From Anaerolineales bacterium UBA6055 (lineage in GTDB: Bacteria; Chloroflexota; Anaerolineae; Aggregatilineales; Phototrophicaceae): 64,000 nucleotides of DNA. Every line of letters begins with the position of its first letter. Within the stretch, counting starts at the first letter, position 1. The notes below the pieces were generated by a model. That model was not told the DNA's origin. It ran no database searches and saw nothing but the letters and a program-made list of their open reading frames with translations. A program made the translations under genes and the position numbers. Positions 8,059-17,414 of the stretch are shown in pieces. The DNA is taken from assembly GCA_002428985.1 (NCBI GenBank), contig DIYL01000013.1, positions 62,001-126,000 of the forward strand. Direction: 5' to 3'.

Positions 8059-9443
8059 TGCGTGATACTTTCTGGTGATGTTTTTAAAGGGTGTAAACGA
8101 TCAAGAATTGCAACGATTGTAAAAGAAGCCAAGATAGCGAACGGGACTTCAACGGGGAATATATAGCGTGGCAATGCCAACAATACGAAATGTATCAGTG
8201 TGGTGTAGGCAATAAATCCAATCAATGGCAAGGTTAAACGCCATCTTTTACGCGATAGCCACATCCCGATTATCCCAAAAACAATCGAGCTATAGTGAAA
8301 TAGCCAAACCAATAATTTGAGGGCAAACCCTTCAATCTGCATCAAACTAACTAAACCTGACACAGAGCGTTCATTTTGTATCCAGCTCAGTACACCTTCG
8401 CGCACACTTACATCACCGAGTGAAGTTGTACCATGTGGTTGCAGATAAGAGCTTGTCAATTCGTTAATTCGACGTGATACAAACACGCCGATACTCCCGC
8501 CAATACTCTCGTTGATTTGCTCGATATATGTCTCGGTATCGGTCTGGTATTTACAATCAACTTCACAACCTTCTGGACGGACATCTTCAGGGTTTTCAAT
8601 TAGGAGAGCATCATTTTCTTGTGGTGTACCATCGTTTTCAACCGCACCACGCCATAATGCAGGCATCAGTTGTGTACTACCAATTACGACCCGATCCCAC
8701 ATCCCCCAGTTATAGACTGTCCATGTAGAAGCCAGCATCGTATACACTACAAGCAATACAATCCCACGTCGTAACCACAACCACATGTTACCGGCAAAAC
8801 CAAGCATCACCATGTGAATGAAAATGCCAACAGGAAACAGCAACAAGACAGCGCGGGTTAGTGTTCCCATCCCTAACGCCAACGCAGTTAAAACCACAAA
8901 TATCATCACATTGTGCTTACCCAAGATTGAAGCTTTGACCACGTATTCGATATACAGCCAAAGTCCCAAAGTCAAAAAAAAGATATAGAATGTCTCTGTA
9001 GCGATATTAGAAGCTTCAATGACAAATGCCGGATTCAGTGCAATAAATATACTGGCGAATAATCCAGCTCGTGCATCATCGCGTACAACTGTCGGGATAC
9101 GGTATGCTAGATAAGCCGTGGCTACTCCGAGGATACTCTGTATCAGGCGCATCACAACTACCGTTTCATGCTCGGCTAGAACAGTCTGGAAAATACCAGC
9201 GTAGAGAATATAAAAAGGCGCTGTCGGCAATTCGGACAAGTAGAAGGGTACATTACGAATCCAACCGTGTTCTTTACCACTAAAGAATCCCCAGCCATTC
9301 GCTAGATACCAGCTACTATCTCCTCCATCTACCCCCGAGAATAGCTCTACGGTCGGTTGTGTCATAGCATATGCGATGCGTAGCCCAAACCCTACGATGA
9401 GGATTATCCAGAGCCAGCGTGTATATCGGTCATTAATTTGCAT
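8055..9443 (-). CDS. GT-C family membrane glycosyltransferase (ArnT/PMT-like)
   Basis: A polytopic membrane protein of the dolichyl/polyprenyl-phosphate sugar transferase class (GT39/GT83-like). An N-terminal helix is followed by an extracytoplasmic loop with acidic residues (GVDGGDSSWY, near residue 40), where GT-C enzymes place their catalytic Asp. About ten helices follow, with a soluble loop at about residues 255-345. Start ATG 9443 is preferred to an in-frame TTG at 9446. A second, diverged GT-C gene lies divergently at 9546. Likely moves a lipid-linked sugar to a cell-envelope acceptor; the acceptor is unknown. Confidence 0.82.
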   Translation of the reverse strand: MQINDRYTRWLWIILIVGFGLRIAYAMTQPTVELFSGVDGGDSSWYLANGWGFFSGKEHGWIRNVPFYLSELPTAPFYILYAGIFQTVLAEHETVVVMRLIQSILGVATAYLAYRIPTVVRDDARAGLFASIFIALNPAFVIEASNIATETFYIFFLTLGLWLYIEYVVKASILGKHNVMIFVVLTALALGMGTLTRAVLLLFPVGIFIHMVMLGFAGNMWLWLRRGIVLLVVYTMLASTWTVYNWGMWDRVVIGSTQLMPALWRGAVENDGTPQENDALLIENPEDVRPEGCEVDCKYQTDTETYIEQINESIGGSIGVFVSRRINELTSSYLQPHGTTSLGDVSVREGVLSWIQNERSVSGLVSLMQIEGFALKLLVWLFHYSSIVFGIIGMWLSRKRWRLTLPLIGFIAYTTLIHFVLLALPRYIFPVEVPFAILASFTIVAILDRLHPLKTSPESITQ

Positions 9444-9545
9444 CAACTCAGTTTCTCACTAGACAGATTACAACTCGCACATGGTAGTATTGTGTCTGGC
9501 AAAACGCAAGCCTAGCATAAATTCCAAAAGAGACTCATTCAGAGT

Positions 9546-11120
9546 ATGAAATCAACATCAGCAAAATTATCTCTCATTATCATCGGCGGACTCCTGTTGC
9601 GTTTGTTCCTGCTGACCTACATCAACAACCCCGGCTTAAACGACCAAAACCATTACTACAATCTGGGACAGCGACTGGTACAGGGCGAAGGTTTTACTAT
9701 CGATTATATTTGGCATTTTAGTAGCCTGCCGGATGATATTGTGCATCCTACTGATCATTGGATGCCACTAGCTGGGGTTGCTGTCGCTATCGGGATGACA
9801 CTTGGCGGACAGAATCCACAAGCCGCAATCTTATTGTTTGTTATCGCAGGAGCATTATTACCGTTACTCGTTTATATCTTCGCCAAGCAGCTCAATGCAC
9901 CAGATCACAGCGCACTCATGGTAGCATTGCTAACGACTGTATTGCCTGATATTGTCTGGAATTCGATGCGAACCGACTCGACGATTTTGAATATGGTATT
10001 AATTGCAGGTGGGGTCATTTTACTCAATCGAGGATTACGACAAAATCAATGGTGGGCATTTATCGGTAGTGGGTTTCTGACAGGTCTTGCCTATCTCACT
10101 CGAAACGACTCGATTGTCTTTCTACCGATGCTAATCACACTACTGATTGGATACGGCATTTTCGGGCGAAAGCTGATCAACGCACGAAGTTCTATCACAT
10201 GTATTTTGCTTGTTCCAATTGTATTTGCTTTAACAATAACACCGTGGCTGATACGCAATCAGCAAGAACTTGGTATGTTAGGCACACCAGAAGGTAGCCG
10301 GATGTTCTTTATGGTCGATCAGCGCGACCATTATGCCTACGGTGTCGAGTTAACACTTGATACTATGCTCGAACGTCAATCCATCACGGAACACATCAAC
10401 AAACGCATCTTTGAGCTGGTTGCTGCTATTAAGCAAATGGGTGTTTCGCTTGATATTTTGCTGGCAGTCACTGTTCCTATCGGATTACTTCTATTGCTAT
10501 GGCAACGTGATTGGGATCGTCTGTTACTGGTTGCACCAGCAATTATTTGGATCGGTGGGATATTGGTTGCATATCCTATTTTGCTCCCGCTTAAAAGCCA
10601 GAGTGGTAGTTTTGAAAAAGCCTTTTTGACCGTTATGCCGCTCCTCATTCCGCTCGGATTAATAGCACTGAACAGACTGCTCAAAAATCAAAGATACCAA
10701 TGGGCGATTGTCATTATCGCAACAGCGTGGCTAGCATTCAACAGCATCATAATTGTTCAAAGAGAGACTGATTTTGCAAACACCTATTATGCGAGTATTC
10801 AAAAGATGGTAGATACACTGGACACACTCCGCGATGTAACCGCAGACGGTGAGGTTCGTCTGATGGCACAAGATCCGTATGTCATCAGTTATTTTGGCTA
10901 CAAATCTATTATGATGCCACTAGCAAGCCGCGAGGATACGATAGAACTCGCAGAACGCTATTCAATTGATTATATGATGATGCCGCCGGGAAGACCGGAG
11001 CTAGATGCACTGTATCTACAACAAGAAATAGATCCGCGTTTTATTCTATCTGCCCATATTGCAGATGCAGGTGTCAAGCCATTTGAGTTATATCGTTTTG
11101 AAAAAGGTGGAGAAAGCTAG
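9546..11120 (+). CDS. GT-C family membrane glycosyltransferase
   Basis: Polytopic membrane protein of 524 aa with an N-terminal helix, then a loop with Asp and Tyr (NDQNHYYNLGQRLVQGEGF, residues about 33-51), the layout of GT-C enzymes such as ArnT, and about ten further helices to residue 405. The C-terminal soluble part (about 415-520) is extracytoplasmic in this class. Divergent from the similar gene at 8055-9443, so the two may share the 100-base promoter region. Donor and acceptor cannot be deduced. Confidence 0.82.
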   Translation: MKSTSAKLSLIIIGGLLLRLFLLTYINNPGLNDQNHYYNLGQRLVQGEGFTIDYIWHFSSLPDDIVHPTDHWMPLAGVAVAIGMTLGGQNPQAAILLFVIAGALLPLLVYIFAKQLNAPDHSALMVALLTTVLPDIVWNSMRTDSTILNMVLIAGGVILLNRGLRQNQWWAFIGSGFLTGLAYLTRNDSIVFLPMLITLLIGYGIFGRKLINARSSITCILLVPIVFALTITPWLIRNQQELGMLGTPEGSRMFFMVDQRDHYAYGVELTLDTMLERQSITEHINKRIFELVAAIKQMGVSLDILLAVTVPIGLLLLLWQRDWDRLLLVAPAIIWIGGILVAYPILLPLKSQSGSFEKAFLTVMPLLIPLGLIALNRLLKNQRYQWAIVIIATAWLAFNSIIIVQRETDFANTYYASIQKMVDTLDTLRDVTADGEVRLMAQDPYVISYFGYKSIMMPLASREDTIELAERYSIDYMMMPPGRPELDALYLQQEIDPRFILSAHIADAGVKPFELYRFEKGGES

Positions 11121-11138
11121 GGCAAAATCTACCCTAGC
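11116..11138. terminator. Hairpin between convergent genes
   Basis: GCTAGGG / CCCTAGC, 7 bp with a 9-base loop, overlaps the stop of the glycosyltransferase gene. No T tract follows, so termination is only possible, not shown. Confidence 0.4.
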
Positions 11139-11150
11139 AAGTGTTATCAA

Positions 11151-11495
11151 TTATGGTTGATTAAATTGATCGGTTCCGGTTGCAGCAGTGTTATAGCCTG
11201 CGGTGAATGCACTCACGATTAGTAGCAAGAAGACAAGTACAAACCACACAATAATGAAAGGCCACAAAAGCCCTGCTATAATTGCGCCAAAAATTGGTTG
11301 GGTAAAAGCAAAAATGAACGGACCATATACAATGGTCGCGATTGCGGGAGCAACACCATTTGCAAGTGCATTGCCCTCAAGTTGTAAAAATAGATTAGTT
11401 ATCTGTGGACCTGCCACCAAACTAATCAAATAGACGATGATGCCAACAACGACACCGATCATGATATATGTTCGAAATGTAATGAATCCAAACAT
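11151..11495 (-). CDS. Small membrane protein, function unknown
   Basis: A 114-aa protein with three strong hydrophobic stretches: about residues 8-28, 45-75 (with conserved-looking Pro and Gly) and 76-100. The tail is polar and Gln/Thr-rich (TGTDQFNQP). GGAGG precedes the ATG at good distance. I do not recognise the family; a small channel or membrane-stress protein is possible but unproven. Its promoter region is bracketed by an 8-bp inverted repeat (11504-11511 and 11563-11570). Confidence 0.75.
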   Translation of the reverse strand: MFGFITFRTYIMIGVVVGIIVYLISLVAGPQITNLFLQLEGNALANGVAPAIATIVYGPFIFAFTQPIFGAIIAGLLWPFIIVWFVLVFLLLIVSAFTAGYNTAATGTDQFNQP

Positions 11496-11503
11496 AAAGT
11501 CCT

Positions 11504-11570
11504 CCGTACAAACTGATAATGGTATGATAATGCCCCAATAAATAATTTAAGGGACATTATAATTGTACGG
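11504..11570 (-). promoter_or_regulatory. Promoter region bracketed by an inverted repeat
   Basis: CCGTACAA (11504-11511) and TTGTACGG (11563-11570) face each other over 51 bases. Between them, on the minus strand, a TATAAT box (11561-11556) lies about 60 bases before the small membrane protein's ATG. The right half overlaps the -10 area and the left half is next to the ribosome-binding site, so the pair could be a looped operator or a leader hairpin. Confidence 0.4.
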
Positions 11571-11589
11571 TAAAAATATTGTAGTTACA

Positions 11590-13110
11590 TTAACGTCGCC
11601 ATGTAATAGGCAGCGCAAAGCGTACGCCTGTCAAATCGCCATTCACGACTTCACCACCATTAAACAAAAGCGTTTCCTGAGTCGATTCAATATCAACAAT
11701 TACAAGCGTAGCGTATGGTGGTTGATTATTCTCAGTTGGCATCCAATTCATCACAGCGATACGTCCACCATCTGGCGAGATAACACCCCACCCGTACTGA
11801 CCACGGCGAATGCGGAAGTTATTTCCTGTTACCAGATCAACACCCCACAGTGAATTGTCATCTCCGTTATCACCACCTGCAACATAAATCGCACGACTAT
11901 TATCTGGCGTAAATTCAAGTTCAACAATCTGATCACCACGCGAACCTGCATTCAACTCAATTGGTGGTAAACCCGGTTGCGACATATCAATTAGCGACAA
12001 TGTAGCTTCATTATCAGCAGTATTTTGAACTGCTCCTAACCAAGCCCCATCAGCAGATTGAATACTTGGATGATTTTCTGACGCATAAGGATTGTTCGTA
12101 TACCGTGGCATAATTGTATTTTGGTCGAGAACAGGGGTCATTATCATATTCCCCATCTCAACACTCATCAACGCAACCGTATGATTGGTGATGCCATCAG
12201 GAACTGTGAAATAGCTTGTGCTACCATCAGGTGATGACAAAATTGAGTTAGTCCGTGAAAATGCAAAGAATCGTCCAACTTGTGGGCTTTGTGTGATTTG
12301 AGTTGCAGTACGATTTTCAGGTGAAATCACATAGTATTGCCAATTCGTGCGTGTATCTCCGGTCGAACACCGATGTCCCATAATGGCAATAATGTTACCA
12401 TCAGGCAGTAATTTGACATTCGCGTTGTTATAAGCACAGTCTGTTTCCGAAAATAATGTCGCGACTTCTCTATCAGATTCTCCATCCCATAAAATAACTG
12501 CGGCTTCCACAGCTTCACCGCGATCATTTGTGAAGAATCGTATATAGGTTAAGCCGCTACCTTCAACATCAAACGCTGTTGCGAGCTCAAACTGACGAAT
12601 TTGTTCGAAGGTGGTGTTGTTATAGATGCGGAGAATACCCTCACCATATGCGCCATCTAGCGAACCCGGCGCGTAGTCAATATAAGCGAATTGACTGCTG
12701 TCTGGGAAAAACTCGAATGTACCATTGCCTGTACAGCCCATCGCATGGAAGTCTGTATCAACAACAAATAGGCTATCTGTACCCCGCAAAATATGGAGTG
12801 TTCCAATATCTGCTCCGGCATAAAATGCGAGGCTTTCGCCATCTGGTGATAAGGATGATGTCCGTCCACAGGTCATCACATGAGTCGTCTGTGGTGGGAG
12901 CACCATGAACGGTTCGAAATTACCCTGACTATCAATCCACAATAATTCGCCAGGATTTTGTGCTCCCTGACGCCCTGGGCGCTGTGCCTCTGCCACCCAA
13001 ACAAGTAATTTTTCGTCCTCTTGGATACCTATGTCTTGGGTAAAACCAATCGGAATCATGACTAAAATAAGCACAAATAATACGGTATATCGTAAATTTT
13101 TTAAGACCAT
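11590..13110 (-). CDS. Secreted TolB/WD40-like beta-propeller protein
   Basis: A 506-aa exported protein: signal peptide at residues 1-24 (RYTVLFVLILVMIPIGFTQ), then repeated beta-propeller blades with PD40-type signatures (SPDGESLAFYAG, FPDSSQFAYIDY, LPDGNIIAIMG, SPDGSTSYF, TPDNSRAIYVAGG, SPDGGRIAVMNW). No catalytic residues are recognisable; such propellers usually bind proteins or polymers at the cell surface. It ends a minus-strand pair with no close partner. A minus-strand TATAAT lies about 80 bases upstream (13195-13190). Confidence 0.82.
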   Translation of the reverse strand: MVLKNLRYTVLFVLILVMIPIGFTQDIGIQEDEKLLVWVAEAQRPGRQGAQNPGELLWIDSQGNFEPFMVLPPQTTHVMTCGRTSSLSPDGESLAFYAGADIGTLHILRGTDSLFVVDTDFHAMGCTGNGTFEFFPDSSQFAYIDYAPGSLDGAYGEGILRIYNNTTFEQIRQFELATAFDVEGSGLTYIRFFTNDRGEAVEAAVILWDGESDREVATLFSETDCAYNNANVKLLPDGNIIAIMGHRCSTGDTRTNWQYYVISPENRTATQITQSPQVGRFFAFSRTNSILSSPDGSTSYFTVPDGITNHTVALMSVEMGNMIMTPVLDQNTIMPRYTNNPYASENHPSIQSADGAWLGAVQNTADNEATLSLIDMSQPGLPPIELNAGSRGDQIVELEFTPDNSRAIYVAGGDNGDDNSLWGVDLVTGNNFRIRRGQYGWGVISPDGGRIAVMNWMPTENNQPPYATLVIVDIESTQETLLFNGGEVVNGDLTGVRFALPITWRR

Positions 13111-13189
13111 ATCGTTTCCCTCAATGATTAAACAGGTTGGAAATCAATTTGCAAACAGTATAAGCGTGATTAACCTATCCTGTATAGAT

Positions 13190-13195
13190 ATTATA
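13190..13195 (-). promoter_or_regulatory. Extended -10 promoter for the propeller gene
   Basis: Minus-strand CGCTATAAT, 80 bases before the ATG at 13110. No good -35 box is seen; GCTATAAT recurs before other genes here (19422, 19986). Confidence 0.4.
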
Positions 13196-13237
13196 GCGAG
13201 AGGATCGCGAAATAGTACAAATATCTTATATTTCACA

Positions 13238-14086
13238 TTACGATAATAAAGGATCAACTGGTTCAATAGGCTCAATCGGAAATTGAATTTCGAAAATATT
13301 ATTCGCATCATTTGTTGTCATATTCACATCGATAAAGATTTCGCGACCGGCTCCACAAATTTGATATCCACTCTGTTCAACCCATGTTCCAAGTGCCTGA
13401 TAACTTTGTAATCCTGTGATCCAATCACCGACATGTACCAACGTTGCCATTTGAGCACCTTCCAAAATAGTAAATTCCATATCAGGATGATTTGGTAACG
13501 CCAACATTGAAGTCGAATTATCGCGGACAACATAACCAAGCTCCAAGTCAAGCGGTGTATCAAATAAATCATTGTGGGTAATACAGACACAAGATCCATA
13601 CGTTTTGGTATTATTCGCTATCAATGCATGAGTCAATTCACTGTAGAATGCATAAAATTCACCATCGCCAAGATCACGTTTCCTTGACGACAAAAACGGT
13701 TGAGGGGGAATATCTTTAATCGCTACGGGTAAATCAGACCATTCTCCAGCTTTATCAATTTGACGCAGACGACTTTCAACAGCTTGTAGTTTATTGACCT
13801 CTTCACGCAAGGTTTGCTCAATCTGTGATTTTTTAAGCAGTAGCATCCCACGAATTTCCTCAGTTGATACCTGATCTTGTACCATGCGGGCAATCTGATC
13901 GAGTGATAAGCCAAGGTTTTTAAGAGCGAGAATCCGATTTAAATCCGGCAACTGTTCGGCAGTATAATAACGGTAACCTGTTTCAAGATCGATATGTGCA
14001 GGTTTAAACAAATCAATTTCATCATAATATCGTAGCAGTCGACCCGATACTTGCGCCACTTTTGAAAAATCGCCTATTTTGAACAT
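13238..14086 (-). CDS. MerR-family regulator with GyrI-like effector domain (BmrR type)
   Basis: A transcription activator of the multidrug-sensing MerR branch. The winged helix covers residues 1-70 (FKIGDFSKVAQVSGRLLRYYDEI...TGYRYYTAEQL), the dimerisation helix residues about 75-118, and the rest is a GyrI-like ligand pocket (about 125-282). There are no metal-binding cysteines at the end of the dimerisation helix, which argues against metal or redox sensing. Divergent from the pyrK/pyrD-like pair, about 160 bases apart; no classic MerR 19-bp spacer operator was resolved. Confidence 0.9.
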   Translation of the reverse strand: MFKIGDFSKVAQVSGRLLRYYDEIDLFKPAHIDLETGYRYYTAEQLPDLNRILALKNLGLSLDQIARMVQDQVSTEEIRGMLLLKKSQIEQTLREEVNKLQAVESRLRQIDKAGEWSDLPVAIKDIPPQPFLSSRKRDLGDGEFYAFYSELTHALIANNTKTYGSCVCITHNDLFDTPLDLELGYVVRDNSTSMLALPNHPDMEFTILEGAQMATLVHVGDWITGLQSYQALGTWVEQSGYQICGAGREIFIDVNMTTNDANNIFEIQFPIEPIEPVDPLLS

Positions 14087-14206
14087 GTTGATTACTCCCG
14101 ATTAATTGCCTATGCTCCTAACTCTGATTATAGATTAGGAAATATAACTGGTCATAACCAATACAAATTGTCAGACATCAACACTTTGCAGACCGCCTAA
14201 ACAGAC

Positions 14207-14212
14207 TATAAT
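14207..14212 (+). promoter_or_regulatory. -10 box upstream of the PyrK-like gene
   Basis: TATAAT 33 bases before the ATG at 14245, with TTTGCA at 14185-14190 (16-base spacing) as a weak -35. Confidence 0.45.
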
Positions 14213-14244
14213 TAAATTATTAACCAACCAAAGACCACTCTTTT

Positions 14245-15003
14245 ATGAACGAAACGCAAGCCTACATTGAACGTATCATACGAGTCAATCGAAATTACCA
14301 GCGACTAGAGTTAGCTGTTGATAATTCATTGAGCCACATACGTGCCGGACAGTCTGTTCTAGCGAGACGTATCGAAAAAGACTACGAGCTAGAAATTTGG
14401 AATCCATATCTCCGTGAATTATGGTTTCCTGTCGATGTTCCATCACCATCAAGTATTGTAGTCGAACAACCCGCCAATATTCAGTATATTCCAGGGCAAC
14501 TCATTAGCTTACTGGGTCCGATTGGACAACCGTTTCGATTCCGACGCTCGCTCCGCAATATCCTGTTTATGGTCTATCATACGTCACCGGCACCATTGCT
14601 TCTAACGCTAAAGCCACTCCTTGCCAATCATGTGAGTGTTACAATGGTATTGATGGGCACAGCAAAGGATTATGATACACAACACCTCCCACCAGAAGTT
14701 GAAATTATCCGTGCAGAAGATAACTTAACTTGGGACGATATGGTAATGACACTTGGTTGGGCAGACCAAGTATTTGCACTCGTTGGGCAAGGTGACGAGT
14801 TATCTTACTTCGGTGAAATCATGAAACTGATTCGTGAACGACGCGCAGACATACCTGAAAATTATATCTTTGGGGTTTTCCACAATGCCTTACCATGTGG
14901 TGTGGGTGCATGCTATGCCTGCATGCTTAAGATGAAAGAAGGCACAAAACTCCAATGTATCGACGGACCCGCGTTCGACTTGACAACTTTACAGCTTGAT
15001 TAA
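14245..15003 (+). CDS. PyrK-like iron-sulfur flavoprotein electron-transfer subunit
   Basis: Related to the FAD/2Fe-2S subunit of class 1B dihydroorotate dehydrogenase, which passes electrons from the FMN subunit to NAD. The C-terminal cluster site is intact: Cys218, Cys223, Cys226 and Cys238 in CGVGACYAC and the following LQCIDGPAF. The GPIGQPF motif of the ferredoxin-reductase fold is present, but the RxYS/RPxS FAD-binding signature and the GGG(I/V)G motif of the NAD domain are not seen. The partner gene starts 17 bases downstream. Because the partner lacks orotate-site residues, I leave the symbol empty. Confidence 0.82.
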   Translation: MNETQAYIERIIRVNRNYQRLELAVDNSLSHIRAGQSVLARRIEKDYELEIWNPYLRELWFPVDVPSPSSIVVEQPANIQYIPGQLISLLGPIGQPFRFRRSLRNILFMVYHTSPAPLLLTLKPLLANHVSVTMVLMGTAKDYDTQHLPPEVEIIRAEDNLTWDDMVMTLGWADQVFALVGQGDELSYFGEIMKLIRERRADIPENYIFGVFHNALPCGVGACYACMLKMKEGTKLQCIDGPAFDLTTLQLD

Positions 15004-15019
15004 TAACTAAGAGAAATCC

Positions 15020-15949
15020 ATGTCTTACGAAATTACACGTCCCGGAAAATATAGCCTCGCACTCGACACCCCTGTAATGCCTGCAGCCGGTACAGTCGGC
15101 TTTGGTGACAATTACAAAAAACTTGTCAATTACGAGAAGCTTGGAGCAGTCGTTACCAATCCTGTCACTATTGAAAAATGGAATCCTGCAACAGGTACCC
15201 GTTTAGTCTCACTCGATGCAGGTGTACTGGTACACACGGGCTTACCTAATCCAGGACTTAATCGTGTTGTCAAGCAGTATCGCGCTGTTTGGGCAAAATT
15301 ACCTGTCCCGGTCATTATGCACCTTGTTGGCACAACTGTTGACCATATGGAACGCGCAGGTCGTCGATTAGATGAAGTCGAACAAATCGACGCAGTCGAG
15401 ATTGGTTTGAATGATGACATCAGTGAAGATGATGCATTTGCCCTCATTGAAGCCGCCGCTAAAATGGAAAAACCTGTTTTGGTGCGTCTCCCATTCTATG
15501 ATACTTATCGCATTGCAGAAACTGTTGTTGAAGCAGGTGCAGATGCGCTGATTGTATCCGGTGCGCCCCGAGGAACAGCCCGCGATAACCATAGTGGCAA
15601 GCTAGTCAGCGGTAGGGTATATGGGCCATTGGTAAAACCAATGACCTTACGCATGGTCGGACGTTTACGCCGTCAAATCGCTAAAGAAATTCCAATTATC
15701 GGTTCGGGTGGGATTCATAGTCCACAAGATGCCCGTGATTTTATTGAAGCCGGTGCAGTCGCTGTACAAGTTGATACTGCCACCTGGGTACAACCTCGCA
15801 TGTTGGAACGCATTGCCCGCGACCTCGGGGGTTGGATTACAACTCGTGACGCCAATGCCATGTCAGACGAATGGCATCCGGATATGGGCGATACAGAGGC
15901 GATTCAACGGCGTGAATCCCAACGAGGCGATGCCAAGGATAAGAGCTAG
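15020..15949 (+). CDS. Dihydroorotate dehydrogenase-like FMN protein (diverged PyrD)
   Basis: A TIM-barrel flavoprotein of 309 aa with the overall class 1B DHODH pattern: TGLPNPG at about 73-79, PVIMHLVGTT at 97-106, KPMTLRMVGRLRRQ, and the FMN phosphate site GSGGIHSPQDARDFIEAGA. However the residues that bind and deprotonate dihydroorotate in known enzymes are changed. The TK.VT strand reads VTNPVT (45-50), and the N.SCPN catalytic loop reads EIGLND (127-132), with no Cys or Ser base. The INT motif reads VSGAPRG. With the PyrK-like gene just upstream it forms a two-gene operon, probably oxidising a different substrate; true PyrD cannot be excluded. Confidence 0.8.
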   Translation: MSYEITRPGKYSLALDTPVMPAAGTVGFGDNYKKLVNYEKLGAVVTNPVTIEKWNPATGTRLVSLDAGVLVHTGLPNPGLNRVVKQYRAVWAKLPVPVIMHLVGTTVDHMERAGRRLDEVEQIDAVEIGLNDDISEDDAFALIEAAAKMEKPVLVRLPFYDTYRIAETVVEAGADALIVSGAPRGTARDNHSGKLVSGRVYGPLVKPMTLRMVGRLRRQIAKEIPIIGSGGIHSPQDARDFIEAGAVAVQVDTATWVQPRMLERIARDLGGWITTRDANAMSDEWHPDMGDTEAIQRRESQRGDAKDKS

Positions 15950-16022
15950 TCAGCTATTGGATTTTAGACAACTTTCAGGTAGTGTTATGCGCTGATTCTG
16001 AATTAATAGGTTGTCTGAATTG

Positions 16023-17414
16023 ATGCAATCCATATTCCGCTACAAACAATTCCTCATTGCTATTGTCATCTTGTCTACTCTTGGACTATTTTTGGTGTCT
16101 GCGCAAAATCCATTACCTGTCCAAGTTGCACCTGTAGATGTCACATCAAATGAAGGATGGTCATGTGGTGATTTTCCTTGTGAAGATGATATTGATGGAT
16201 TTCTAGAACGAATACAAGTACCCGATGGATTTACCCTATCACACGTTGGACAATTCCCCGGACAACCGCTACAAATCGCTTATAACAGTCGTGGACAGCT
16301 TCATGCCACTATACTTGAACAAGGTACACGGCGCGGCGCGGTCTATCGATTAAATGACGATGGTACAACCGAACGCATCAGTCCACGGTTTTGGTCACCT
16401 ATTGGCATTGCATTCGATAATAATGATCGGCTCTATGTTAGTAGTCGACTCAATTCCGATAGTGTTGGGGTTGTATGGCAAGTCACTTCAGTAGAATTTG
16501 CTTCAGTCGTGGTTAACAATCTACCCTGTTGCTATTCAATCGACAATCAACCAAATGGTATGGTATTTGGCGATGATGGTTTACTGTATTTGGGTGTTGG
16601 GAGCTTAAGCGATCGTGGAGAATCACGCACACCTGAAAGTGAACGTTTCGCCGAGATACAACCCTATGAAGCATCAATCCTGCAAATTGACCTCAATATG
16701 GGTGACATCCAAGTCTATGCAGGTGGCATTCGTAATCCTTATGATCTTGCATTTACATCACAGGGGCAACTGTATGCCACAGATAATGGACTAGTTACCG
16801 GGCAAGGGGATCGTATTTTACAGGTTAACGCTGGCGATTTTTATGGTTTCCCCTATTGGCGCACACGAGGTTGCCCCGAATGTCCCGCCCGTGAAGGCGC
16901 GGATAGTGCTGATGATTGGCTATTGCTCAATAATTACACCCGCCCACGTGGCATCACCGTCTATAACGGCACACAATTCCCTGCAAATTTTGTCGACACC
17001 TTATTCGTCGCCTTCTGGAATGGTACAGACTTTGCACAACGAATCGTTTGGATAAATCCCGAAGATCTACCAGTTGATGATGAAACGGATTACATACCGC
17101 AACCGTTTGTCACTGGATTGATCCGTCCGATTGATGTGATTGTCGCCCCAGATGGATCACTAGTCGTAGCGGACTTTATATATGGACATATTTGGCGTGT
17201 CAGTTACAACGCAGATAGACCATCAACATCTGATTTACCACCTGTCATTCAAACCGTGACATCTAATGAAGAGGCAAGTGAGCAAGCACTCCCACCTGTC
17301 ATTGCAACTGTCATAAATAACACAGGAACTGACACAAACCAACAAGTTGCGCCGCCTACACCAACACCAAACGCAGGTGGTATTGTTTTTGCAACAGCGA
17401 CACCGTCTGGTTAA
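16023..17414 (+). CDS. Secreted glucose/sorbosone dehydrogenase-like propeller
   Basis: Exported six-bladed propeller resembling the PQQ-dependent aldose sugar dehydrogenase (GSDH) family. Signal peptide residues 1-26, then IQVPDGFTLSHVG, GIAFDNNDRLYV, NGMVFGDDGLLYLGVGS, GGIRNPYDLAFTSQGQLYATDNG and IDVIVAPDGSLVVADF. The family's metal and sugar-site signatures around NPYD and D.G are visible, but a full set of PQQ ligands cannot be confirmed by eye. The tail is Thr/Pro-rich (VAPPTPTPNAGG). Start ATG 16023 is chosen over an in-frame TTG at 16011. The stop is contiguous with the end of the convergent gene at 17415. Confidence 0.82.
   Translation: MQSIFRYKQFLIAIVILSTLGLFLVSAQNPLPVQVAPVDVTSNEGWSCGDFPCEDDIDGFLERIQVPDGFTLSHVGQFPGQPLQIAYNSRGQLHATILEQGTRRGAVYRLNDDGTTERISPRFWSPIGIAFDNNDRLYVSSRLNSDSVGVVWQVTSVEFASVVVNNLPCCYSIDNQPNGMVFGDDGLLYLGVGSLSDRGESRTPESERFAEIQPYEASILQIDLNMGDIQVYAGGIRNPYDLAFTSQGQLYATDNGLVTGQGDRILQVNAGDFYGFPYWRTRGCPECPAREGADSADDWLLLNNYTRPRGITVYNGTQFPANFVDTLFVAFWNGTDFAQRIVWINPEDLPVDDETDYIPQPFVTGLIRPIDVIVAPDGSLVVADFIYGHIWRVSYNADRPSTSDLPPVIQTVTSNEEASEQALPPVIATVINNTGTDTNQQVAPPTPTPNAGGIVFATATPSG

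Noticed and set aside
15020..15949. Calling the gene plain pyrD
   Set aside because: Orotate-binding and catalytic residues are replaced, so a confident pyrimidine assignment is not supported.
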